From RPQJ01 sp963732415 (GTDB lineage: Bacteria; Pseudomonadota; Gammaproteobacteria; Steroidobacterales; Steroidobacteraceae): a stretch of 60,761 bases of DNA. How positions within the stretch are numbered: position 1 is the stretch's first letter; each line of letters starts with the position of its first letter. Shown piece after piece: positions 7,981 through 15,446 of this stretch. The stretch spans positions 1 to 60,761 of the forward strand of contig CAVSZK010000013.1 in the NCBI GenBank assembly GCA_963732415.1. Reading direction: 5' to 3'. The notes beneath the pieces are model-generated. The model had not been told where the DNA came from. It worked only from the letters and a program-made list of their open reading frames with translations, and did not search any database. Both the position numbers and the translations under genes were made by a program.

Positions 7981-8665
7981 GACCCGCGTCCGCCGCGACC
8001 TCACGGGCCGGCGCCAGTACCGCATCATTCCTTCTCGCTTCCCGCCGATCGAGATCTTCGAAACGCTCGCGGACGCCGACGATTTGGCAATCCTCTACGC
8101 GATCGAGGGCCTGACCAACGATCGGCTGCGCGCCGCAGCCGGCGACCTCTACCGCGTGCCGAAGGAAGACTGGGTCACCGGCCCCGGGGCCACGGTGGTG
8201 ATGGCGGCCTTTACGCACCTCGGTCGCCCGGCGCGATTCAGCGACGGAACGCACGGCGCCTACTACGCAGCGCTCGACGAAGACACGGCCGTCGCCGAGA
8301 CGGTCTTCCACACCGCACGCTTCCTGCGCGAGACTGCGGAACCCCCGATCGAGGTCGAGCGCCGCTGCTACGTCGGCAAAGTACTGCAGCCGCTGGACGA
8401 CCTCCGCGGTCGCGCCTGGACCACGATGAGGGATCCCGACATCAGCACCTATCCTGCCTGCCAGGCATTCGCCGCCGAACGCCGCGCCGCGGGCTCCTGG
8501 GGATTGAACTACCTGAGTGCCCGACGCGATGGCGGCGAGTGCATCGCCGCCTTCCGCACGCGCACCGTCTCACTTCCCGTCCAGGGCAAACACTTCCGCT
8601 ACCGCTGGGACGGCACCCGCATCGACCGGGTCATCACGGTGAGTGAGGTTCGCGAACTCAACTGA
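7970..8665 (+). CDS. RES-domain toxin (NAD+-degrading type)
   Basis: This 231-residue RES-family protein belongs to a group whose studied members are NAD+ phosphorylases or glycohydrolases that deplete cellular NAD+. The conserved positions are visible in order: Arg in GRPARFSDG (about residue 85), YYAALDEDTAVAETVFH with the Glu, and Ser-containing SWGLNYLSARRDGG near the end. The frame is intact from GTG 7970 to the stop. It is the only toxin of a type II pair in this zone that looks undamaged. The GTG start overlaps the antitoxin stop. The system is classed by domain; activity is not shown. Confidence 0.87.
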   Translation: MAVKTRVRRDLTGRRQYRIIPSRFPPIEIFETLADADDLAILYAIEGLTNDRLRAAAGDLYRVPKEDWVTGPGATVVMAAFTHLGRPARFSDGTHGAYYAALDEDTAVAETVFHTARFLRETAEPPIEVERRCYVGKVLQPLDDLRGRAWTTMRDPDISTYPACQAFAAERRAAGSWGLNYLSARRDGGECIAAFRTRTVSLPVQGKHFRYRWDGTRIDRVITVSEVRELN

Positions 8666-8964
8666 CATTCGCCAGCGGACGACACAGCGCCCACGCGCGG
8701 CTCCGAGGCAGTGAACTGATTTTGTCAGATGATCCATCGCGCGCCGGCGCTGGCGAACACTTCGACGGTATGTCCTGGAAGGCGAAAGTTAAGTGAGAGT
8801 CGTGCGGCCAGAAGAATCTTCCCGCAAAGGACAAGAGCCGCCGTCGGCTATAGCATGCTTGTCAGCGTCAGGACACTGGCGCGAGCAGGCGTCAGCCTGC
8901 GTCTGCCTTAGTCCGGAACGTGCTTCTCTCGAGGCAGCCGGGCGTCCCCCCGAGGAGCCGAAAG

Positions 8965-9846
8965 ATGGATCGTCAGGACGTTGCATTTGATTCTCAGGGC
9001 CAGCGTTGCGCCGCCTGGTTCTATCCGTCGAGTGTCCAGGGTCGGCGTCCATGTGTCGTGCTGGCCCACGGACTGGCCGCGATCAAGGAAATGCGCCTCG
9101 ACGCCTTCGCCGAGCAGTTTGTCCAGGCGGGGTACCATGCTCTGGTCTTCGACTATCGGCACTTTGGCGATAGTGAGGGCGAGCCGCGCCAGTTGCTCGA
9201 CATCAAGGAGCAGCACCAGGACTGGCATGCCGCCATTGCATATGCCCGGACGCGTCCGGAGGTTGATCCGAAGAAGGTCGTACTGTGGGGTACTTCGCTC
9301 AGCGGTGGCCACGTGGTCGCCGTCGCCGCCAAGGATCGTCAGGTTGCCGCCGTGATCTCCCAGGTGCCGCACATGCTGGGCCTGACTTCGGGCCTGGCCG
9401 GCGGCCCACTCGTCGGTATGCGCCTGACGTTCCACGGCCTGGTCGATCTACTCGGAAATCTGTTCAGGCGTTCCCCCCACTATGTTGATGCCGCTGGCGA
9501 GCCCGGTCGGCTGGCAGTCATGACCGCTCCTGGCGCATATGAAGGCTATTTACGACTGGTCCCCAGGGGCAAAGCGTTCGATCAGCGGCTTGCCGCGCGG
9601 TTCGTACTTGCGGCCATGCGCTACTCCCCAGGCAGACAACTGCGCCACCTGACGATGCCCGTGCTTCTGCAGGTCGCAATGAATGACCTGACCACTCCCG
9701 CATCCGGCGCGCTGAAGTCCAGCCGCGGCGCCAGGACCGTCACTGTCAAAACGCATGCGGCGGATCATTTCGACGCCTATGTCGAACCGCTGTTCAGCAC
9801 ATTCATTGCCGAGCAACTGACCTTCCTGCATCGGCTGTTCCCCTGA
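8965..9846 (+). CDS. Alpha/beta hydrolase
   Basis: This 293-residue hydrolase has the nucleophile elbow GTSLSGGH (about residue 112), an oxyanion region LAHGLAAIKEM near residue 32, an acid in AMNDLTTP and the catalytic His in HAADHFDAY near the C-terminus. It matches the dienelactone-hydrolase/acetyl-xylan-esterase-like side of the fold; the substrate is unknown. ATG 8965 is used because GAGGAG ends 7 bp before it. The 299-bp spacer before it (8666-8964) contains no gene I can support. No signal peptide is visible, so it is probably cytoplasmic. Confidence 0.85.
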   Translation: MDRQDVAFDSQGQRCAAWFYPSSVQGRRPCVVLAHGLAAIKEMRLDAFAEQFVQAGYHALVFDYRHFGDSEGEPRQLLDIKEQHQDWHAAIAYARTRPEVDPKKVVLWGTSLSGGHVVAVAAKDRQVAAVISQVPHMLGLTSGLAGGPLVGMRLTFHGLVDLLGNLFRRSPHYVDAAGEPGRLAVMTAPGAYEGYLRLVPRGKAFDQRLAARFVLAAMRYSPGRQLRHLTMPVLLQVAMNDLTTPASGALKSSRGARTVTVKTHAADHFDAYVEPLFSTFIAEQLTFLHRLFP

Positions 9847-10025
9847 TTCCCGGCCATCGAGCACGTCACGACCGAACGCGCCGCGTACCCACCACCTGCG
9901 CCACCAGGGGCATTGGTGCGGAAACAGCACTCCTCTTCGGCAGACACGGGACCCCGGTCGGCGCGACCCCATACCGACGCCCGATAGCAGCCAGAAAACG
10001 GTGAAAAGCGACCCGTTCCGGTCCT

Positions 10026-10280
10026 TTAGCTCGCGCGCTTCAATTCTTCGCGCAGTACCCGCCGAATCGTCTTCTCGAGCGGTTCGTCCACCCGTCGCAT
10101 GTGTTCGCGCAGAGCCGCATTGATCAGGGACTGATAGTTGCCGCCGCCCGCCGACTCGACCTTTGACTTGAACCATTCAACGATGTCGTCATCAAGACGA
10201 ATCGTAATCCGTGTCTTGCCTGTCGGCACCGATACAGCTGGGCCGCGCTTCGCTTTGGAGAAATCGTATTCCTTGCGCAT
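10026..10280 (-). CDS. brnA: BrnA-type antitoxin
   Basis: The product is 84 residues with the BrnA layout: a basic N-terminus with a KGR-like patch (SKAKRGPAVSVPTGK), then a ribbon-helix-helix DNA-binding segment (TRITIRLDDDIVEWFK) and the YQSLINAALREHM helix. Its ATG overlaps the stop of brnT in the pattern TAATG, which is standard coupling for brnT-brnA. In this family the antitoxin binds BrnT and represses the operon. The toxin gene in front of it is frameshifted (see 10280-10548), so this antitoxin is probably an orphan. Confidence 0.87.
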   Translation of the reverse strand: MRKEYDFSKAKRGPAVSVPTGKTRITIRLDDDIVEWFKSKVESAGGGNYQSLINAALREHMRRVDEPLEKTIRRVLREELKRAS

Positions 10281-10548
10281 TACTGGTTCTCGTATACCCG
10301 CCGTTCGTTACGGCTGGCTTTGCGTGAAGAGATGATCCGCGTGCGACGTCCCCTGGGCGTAAAGACGGTCACCAGCACGCGGCCGATTGGGTCCGAGCCC
10401 AGGCTGAAGAAGCGTTGTTCGCGCTGGCGTCTGGATCAGCCATGGTCAGTGCACGAGGATCCTCGAGTGCCAAGGCAGCATCCGCAAACGAGACCCGGTG
10501 CTTGCGCAGGTTGACCTTCGCCTTGGCCGGGTCCCACTCGTACTCCAT
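10280..10548 (-). pseudogene. brnT: BrnT-type toxin, frameshifted
   Basis: From ATG 10548 the frame reads MEYEWDPAKAKVNLRKHRVS, FADAALALEDPRALTMADPDA and then runs off into an unrelated sequence with an early stop. A shift near 10422 restores EQRFFSLGSDPIGRVLVTVF and RRTRIISSRKASRNERRVYE down to a stop that overlaps the brnA start. Both halves match BrnT (a RelE-fold ribonuclease of about 90 residues) in order and length. The gene therefore needs one indel to be repaired and the toxin is probably inactive; a sequencing error is the alternative explanation. Confidence 0.8.
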
Positions 10549-10558
10549 CAGACGAGTA

Positions 10559-10572
10559 TGTACGAATGTACA
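10559..10572. promoter_or_regulatory. Dyad upstream of brnTA, candidate BrnA operator
   Basis: TGTAC-GAAT-GTACA is a perfect interrupted palindrome 11 bp before the brnT start. BrnA family antitoxins autoregulate, so this is the likely operator. No biochemical support is available. Confidence 0.5.
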
Positions 10573-10811
10573 CAGCCGTCAAGCGAACAAATTCGCGATG
10601 ACCGTCCGGAAGTAGCCGTTTTGCGCAATTCGCCCACATCCGCTCTTGTTGATCTTACCCCTTCGCGATCGTCCGCCCGGAATCCCCGCCCGGACAGCAG
10701 ACCGTCAACAAAAAAAACCCAATGCGGTATTGCGGCCTCGAGGGCATTGACCGCGGCGGAGCGTCGGCGATACTTCGACCCCTGCACCGAATCACGTCGC
10801 GAGCACCGCTC

Positions 10812-11852
10812 ATGAGAACGTTCCTTCTTGTCGCCGCGACGCTCCTCGCCGCGGCGTTCACGCCCGCCGAGGCCGCGCCGCGCTGGTCCATCGTCGTGCA
10901 CGGTGGTGCCGGCGTGATCGAGCGCAAGGACCTCACCCCTGAGCAGGACACCGCGTATCGGGCCGCCATGGCGCGCGCCACCGAGACGGGCGCCGCCGTA
11001 CTCAAGGCGGGCGGCTCGGCGCTCGATGCCGTGGAAGCGACCATCGTCCTGATGGAGGACGACCCGCTCTTCAACGCCGGACGTGGCGCGGTATTCACGG
11101 CGTCCGGGCGCAACGAGCTCGACGCCGCGATCATGAACGGCCAGTCGCTCGAAGCCGGAGCCGTCGCCGGGGTCACCCGTACACGTCATCCGATTTCGCT
11201 CGCGCGTCGCGTGATGGAGAAGTCGCCGCACGTGATGCTGATCAGCGCCGGCGCGGACGAGTTTTCGCGGCAGCAGGGTCTCGAACAGGTTGAGCCCGGC
11301 TGGTTCTACACCGAGCGGCGCTGGCGCGCGCTCGAGAAGTTCCTGACCGGGAAAGGCCTGCCCGTCCCGCCGAAGCCACCGGGCATCCCCGCCGAGCCCC
11401 CGGCCGACGGTCCCGCACACGATGAAGGCAAGAAAGGGACGGTCGGCGTCGTTGCGCTCGACGCGCACGGCAACCTCGCCGCCGGCACTTCGACCGGCGG
11501 CACGACCGGCAAGCGGTGGGGTCGCGTCGGTGATTCCCCCATCATCGGCGCCGGCACCTACGCATCGAACGCCTCCTGTGCCGTGTCGGCCACCGGCTCC
11601 GGTGAATACTTCATTCGGCTGACCATCGCCCGCGAGATCTGCGCCTTGGTCGAGTTGAAGGGAATGCGGCTGCAAGCAGCCGCCGACGAAATGATCCAGA
11701 AGAGGCTCACCGCCCTCGGCGGCGACGGCGGCGTCATCGCGCTGACCGCCGACGGTGAGGCAGCCTGGAGCTTCAACACCTCCGGCATGTATCGCGCAGG
11801 CCTCGCGGACGGTCAGCCGCTCAGGGTAAGCATCTACAAGGACGACCCGTAG
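10812..11852 (+). CDS. Isoaspartyl peptidase / type 2 L-asparaginase, exported
   Basis: This 346-residue Ntn-hydrolase precursor starts with a signal peptide (MRTFLLVAATLLAAAFTPAEA). The family mark is KKGTVGVVALDAHGNLAAGT: autocleavage before Thr210 frees the catalytic nucleophile and splits the protein into alpha and beta subunits. SIVVHGGAG near residue 26 and GDGGVIAL near the end are also conserved. The segment just before the cleavage site is unusually proline-rich (VPPKPPGIPAEPP), a variable linker in this family. It would cleave isoaspartyl dipeptides or asparagine in the periplasm. It stands alone. Confidence 0.9.
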   Translation: MRTFLLVAATLLAAAFTPAEAAPRWSIVVHGGAGVIERKDLTPEQDTAYRAAMARATETGAAVLKAGGSALDAVEATIVLMEDDPLFNAGRGAVFTASGRNELDAAIMNGQSLEAGAVAGVTRTRHPISLARRVMEKSPHVMLISAGADEFSRQQGLEQVEPGWFYTERRWRALEKFLTGKGLPVPPKPPGIPAEPPADGPAHDEGKKGTVGVVALDAHGNLAAGTSTGGTTGKRWGRVGDSPIIGAGTYASNASCAVSATGSGEYFIRLTIAREICALVELKGMRLQAAADEMIQKRLTALGGDGGVIALTADGEAAWSFNTSGMYRAGLADGQPLRVSIYKDDP

Positions 11853-11955
11853 CCGGCGTCAGCTCGGGCGGGATCGCTACGCGCCTCGCCGGGGAGTGTT
11901 GTCGTAATACCGACCGGGCACTCCCCGAAAGCAGACATGCGAGGACCGAGATCGA

Positions 11956-12178
11956 CCTATTCTGTTGAAAAACTCGGTTTCGGCGCAGGCGCGAAAAATC
12001 TCCCGCGATACAGCGCGATTCGATCTTGAAGTGCCGAGGGGCTACCGGCCGCAAACGCTCGCCTCACCTGAATCGTCTCTGTTTGGCTCGATGAATACTC
12101 ACTGGCGATTGTCGCGCTCGACGTCCTGTTGGCAAAAAAATGCTCGCGCCGAGAAACCGAGTTTTTCAACAGAATGGG
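11956..12178. mobile_element. MITE-like element or IS remnant with 26-bp terminal inverted repeats
   Basis: The left end 11956-11981 and the right end 12153-12178 are inverted copies with one mismatch; the core is ATTCTGTTGAAAAACTCGG. The 223-bp element has no room for a transposase and no coding frame. Ends of this kind occur on DDE-type insertion sequences, so it may be a non-autonomous derivative. A target-site duplication is not obvious. It fills most of the 463-bp gap between the asparaginase and GFA genes; I see nothing else there. Confidence 0.6.
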
Positions 12179-12315
12179 CCAGAAGCAGTCTGTCGCAATT
12201 TGGCAGTTTCCGCGATAGTGGTTCATTGGCACCAGATGCAAATTGCCCTGCACGCCAAGGGCGAGAATACTGGCGAAGTACAACCCATAGAAACACGACG
12301 ACTAAGGGGTGCTCC

Positions 12316-12723
12316 TTGAGCAAGAACATCGAGGGTGGATGTCTGTGTGGCGCAGTACGGTATCGAATTCAGGGCGAACCGCTGGTGAGCGTCACGTGTC
12401 AGTGCCACAGTTGTCGAAAGGCATCCGCAGCGGCGATCGTGCCTTGGTCGCACGTAAACGTGGACGACCTGGCATTCACCGCTGGAAAACCGGTTGAATA
12501 CGAATCGTCGCCGTCCGTTACGCGGACATTCTGTGGGCGCTGTGGCACACCGCTGACATACTGGCGGACTGAATACGGACCTACCATCGACGTGACCACC
12601 TGTAGCCTCGATGATCCAGACGCATTTCCGCCGATCGGTCATGTCTGGACAAGCCACCAACTCCGCTGGGTCAAACTGACGGACGGACTGCCTTGCTTCG
12701 AAGAGGGACCGCCACCGAGCTGA
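12316..12723 (+). CDS. GFA-domain protein (glutathione-dependent formaldehyde-activating family)
   Basis: The 135-residue protein carries the zinc-binding cysteine pattern of the GFA fold: GGCLCGAVRY (about residue 8), CQCHSCRKASA (about 34) and FCGRCGTPLTYW (about 78). TTG 12316 is chosen because AAGGGG lies 6 bp before it and the family N-terminus begins there. Most members of this fold have no proven formaldehyde activity, so the specific reaction is unknown. It is a single gene in an accessory region. Confidence 0.85.
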   Translation: MSKNIEGGCLCGAVRYRIQGEPLVSVTCQCHSCRKASAAAIVPWSHVNVDDLAFTAGKPVEYESSPSVTRTFCGRCGTPLTYWRTEYGPTIDVTTCSLDDPDAFPPIGHVWTSHQLRWVKLTDGLPCFEEGPPPS

Positions 12724-13149
12724 GGGACTCCTGCGGGTCGAGGCCGTGTGAAGACGTGCCGCACTCGCGGGAGACGCTTGATTCAATGCCAATTGGCGGT
12801 CGTAGGTTCGATGCTTTTCAGATTGGGTGAAGCAAATCGCCAGGAATGCCACTGTCGTGAATTTGGCTCGGCGTCTTCATACAGTCTCGGCCAGGAGCAG
12901 ACGCACGGGACACCGACCTGATAGCGTACGTGCGTGGGTTCTGATGGCCGGCGGCGTCATGCCGATACGGCATTTTCTTCTCCGACCCATGATTGAGGGC
13001 CTGAATTATTGGTGGTCTAGTCTGATCAATGGTTTGCCACCGGGAGCGCCCTGTCATGCGGCACGGATGCGCCCCAATTCGCGGATCGATTGCCGCCTTC
13101 GCACGGCCCAATTATGGTTGGGCCCTGGAACAACGGAAACGAGAGCACG
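12724..13149. other. Gene-free stretch
   Basis: No supported gene occurs in these 426 bp. A small hairpin ATGCCG-ATA-CGGCAT followed by TTTCTT sits at 12959-12979 and could be a weak terminator. Open frames here lack ribosome binding sites and family resemblance. Confidence 0.5.
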
Positions 13150-13494
13150 ATGAGCAACGAACAGGTCGCACCCGAGACTAAAGGGGTTACGGTAAAGTTA
13201 CTTGCAACAGTTGACCTTGGCCCTGAGATCGAGGGCATGGCAGGACGCCAACTTCGAATGCGTATCGTGACCATCGAGCCTGGAGGCGTCTTCGGCCCGA
13301 TTCACGACCATAAAGACAGGCCAGGCACCGTCTACGTACTGCAAGGAACGATCACTGACCATCGAAATGGGGTCGCTACGGACTATGGACCGGGAGCGGG
13401 CTGGCCCGAGGACAGAAACACCACACACTGGCTCGAGAACAGAGGAACGATTCCGGCGGTGGAGATCTCGGTCGATATAGTCAGGCAAGAGTGA
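13150..13494 (+). CDS. Small cupin-domain protein
   Basis: This 114-residue single-domain cupin has the metal-binding region PGGVFGPIHDHKDRPGTVYV and LQGTITDHRNG (about residues 48-78) and a second motif around RNTTHWLENRGTIPAVE. Such proteins bind a metal or a small ligand; no reaction can be assigned. ATG 13150 is used because the cupin fold begins shortly after. It has no operon partner. Confidence 0.8.
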   Translation: MSNEQVAPETKGVTVKLLATVDLGPEIEGMAGRQLRMRIVTIEPGGVFGPIHDHKDRPGTVYVLQGTITDHRNGVATDYGPGAGWPEDRNTTHWLENRGTIPAVEISVDIVRQE

Positions 13495-13607
13495 GCCCAG
13501 GCTCGACATCTAGCGCGGTCGGGCCTAGTACGCGGCACAACTGGACGCACTTCAGTCGGCTTCGCCTCTTTCCGCGCGCCGGTTAGCCTCAACGTCAGGC
13601 GTCGTCG

Positions 13608-13862
13608 GCAGCGAGTGCGCAGGCCACCACCGCGCAGCCGGATGACGCAAAGGCCATCCTCAAGTCGATGCCGGCCTACGTGAGCAGCCAGAAGACCATT
13701 GATCTCACGTTCGACAGCGACATCGAGGTCATCACACCACAGTTCGAAAAGATCCAGTTCACCAATTCCGGCGAGGTCCTGGTGAGCCGCCCTGACAAGA
13801 TCGCCGCGCCCGGTACGCTGGACCAGTTGTTCACTGCGCTGCGGGCCGGCCGCCGCGTGTAG
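13608..13862 (+). pseudogene. Internally deleted DUF2092-type fragment
   Basis: The frame reads DDAKAILKSMPAYVSSQKTI, LTFDSDIEVITPQFEKIQFT and NSGEVLVSRPDK, the N-terminal part of DUF2092 periplasmic proteins. It then jumps to APGTLDQLFTALRAG, a segment that in intact members lies well downstream. The signal peptide and the C-terminal half are missing. It is a remnant of a roughly 250-residue gene with an internal deletion and both ends lost. The family comparison is from memory and should be checked. Confidence 0.6.
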
Positions 13863-13971
13863 TCCGCCCGGCGGGCCGGAGCTCCGTCAGAGCCAGCCTC
13901 CAGAGTCCTTGCGCCCGATCCGTCCAACCCATATCGTCGGTCGGATGCAGGCAAGCCCCAGGAGCAGGTAG

Positions 13972-15132
13972 TTGGGTGACTTTTCCGCCGCGAGCCACAG
14001 CGCTCTCGATCTCATTACCAGCGGCGACCCGCACCTGTTCGACATTGTCGTCCTGAGTCTGCAGGTCAGCGTATCGGCGGTGGTCATCGCTGCAGTCATC
14101 GGATTGCCGATGGGCGCCGCGCTCGCGGTCAGCCGCTTCCCCGGCCGGAGGGCCCTGGTCGTTGTCACCAACTCGCTCATGGGCCTGCCGCCCGTCGCCG
14201 TCGGGTTGATCGTCTACCTGTTGCTGTCGCGGGCCGGGCCGCTGGGCGATTTCGGCTTGTTATTCACGCCGCGGGCCATGGTCATCGCGCAGGCCGTCCT
14301 GGTACTGCCGATTGTCGTCGCGCTCACCCGTCAAGCCGCCGAAGACGCCTGGACCGATTATCACGAGTTGTTGAACTCGCTCGGCGCCGGGCAACTGCAA
14401 GCGTCCGTGACGCTGCTGTGGGACATCCGGTTCTCACTCGTGACCACGGTGCTGGCGGGCTTCGGGCGCGCCGCAGCGGAAGTAAGAATTGCCACGGGCC
14501 ATGTTCGGTCTCTTGCCCATCTGCGGCGCGGCGACGCGGACGTCGTGTTCGTGCACGACAGGTCGGCGGAAGAAGCCTTTGTCGCGGAAGGAGCCGGCGT
14601 CGATCGGCGCGACGTCATGTACAACGACTTCGTCCTGATCGGTCCGAAGGCCGATCCCGCGCATGTCGCGGGCGGCAAGGACATCACTGTCGCGTTAAAG
14701 GCGATCATGGTGGCACAAGCCCCGTTCGTCTCGCGTGGCGATCGCAGTGGCACCCATGCCGCCGAGTTGAAGCTATGGGCCGATGCCGGCATCGACATCG
14801 CCACCAGCAAAGGCGCGTGGTACCGAGAGACCGGATCGGGCATGGGTGCCTCGCTGAACACGGCTTCGGCCATGGACGCCTATTTGTTGTCGGACCGCGG
14901 CACCTGGCTGGCCTTCAAGAACCGCGGTGACCTGGTGATCCTGGTCGAGGGTGACAAGCGCCTGTTCAACCAGTACGGCGTGATCATGATCAATCCGGCG
15001 CGATTCCCCCAGGTGAAGCGCGCCGACGCGCGGGCATTCATCGATTGGCTGGTGTCGCCGGACGGCCAGGCGGCCATCGCGAGCTACCAGATCGACGGCC
15101 AACAGCTGTTCTTCCCCAACGCGAGTCCATGA
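13972..15132 (+). CDS. Chimeric TupB-TupA (tungstate ABC permease fused to binding-protein half)
   Basis: This 386-residue frame is one open gene made of two transporter halves. Residues about 20-171 match the TupB permease, with membrane segments at about 24-52, 62-86 and 102-120 and the permease loop HELLNSLGAGQLQASV. At FGRAAAEV (about 171) it switches to the TupA tungstate-binding protein: RRGDADVVFVHDRSAEEAFV, RRDVMYNDFVLIGPKADPA, SRGDRSGTHAAELKLW and ETGSGMGASLNTASAMDAY. The last TupB membrane segments and the TupA signal peptide with its first half are missing. No TupC ATPase is nearby. The start is TTG 13972 with AGGAG 7 bp before. A working importer is unlikely. Confidence 0.75.
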   Translation: MGDFSAASHSALDLITSGDPHLFDIVVLSLQVSVSAVVIAAVIGLPMGAALAVSRFPGRRALVVVTNSLMGLPPVAVGLIVYLLLSRAGPLGDFGLLFTPRAMVIAQAVLVLPIVVALTRQAAEDAWTDYHELLNSLGAGQLQASVTLLWDIRFSLVTTVLAGFGRAAAEVRIATGHVRSLAHLRRGDADVVFVHDRSAEEAFVAEGAGVDRRDVMYNDFVLIGPKADPAHVAGGKDITVALKAIMVAQAPFVSRGDRSGTHAAELKLWADAGIDIATSKGAWYRETGSGMGASLNTASAMDAYLLSDRGTWLAFKNRGDLVILVEGDKRLFNQYGVIMINPARFPQVKRADARAFIDWLVSPDGQAAIASYQIDGQQLFFPNASP

Positions 15133-15446
15133 CGCCAGGAACGGGTTCGGGCCTGCTGGCCTCGCAGCGACTTACGCCGCTGCACCTGCGCTCGTCAGCC
15201 GGGACAAGCTCGCCTGCCTCTGTTGGCCAAAGATACGAGCGTTTCTTTACTACTGCACTCGACCATATGGCGCTTGGCCTTGTTGAGCACATCCAGATAT
15301 GCGGGGTCCTGAAGCAAAGCCACGACGATGGTTGCCGATTCTTCGAGGCTCACTGTCTCGTCATGCCGCGCAAACGCCTGCACAAGTATGTGCGGCGTAG
15401 ACTAGGCGTAGTCAAAACAGGCGCGGCCGCCCGGAGTCACTGAATC
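15133..15446. other. Gene-free stretch before acyl-CoA dehydrogenase
   Basis: No clear gene is present in this 314-bp stretch. One reverse frame (15195-15383, 62 residues) has a plausible composition but no recognisable family and no ribosome binding site. Confidence 0.45.

Noticed and set aside
12818..13111. 97-codon reverse frame in the gap before the cupin gene
   Set aside because: It has no ribosome binding site and no recognisable pattern, and overlaps other equally poor frames.
15195..15383. 62-codon reverse frame before the acyl-CoA dehydrogenase
   Set aside because: Its amino-acid composition is plausible, but it has no ribosome binding site, no family and no conserved neighbour.
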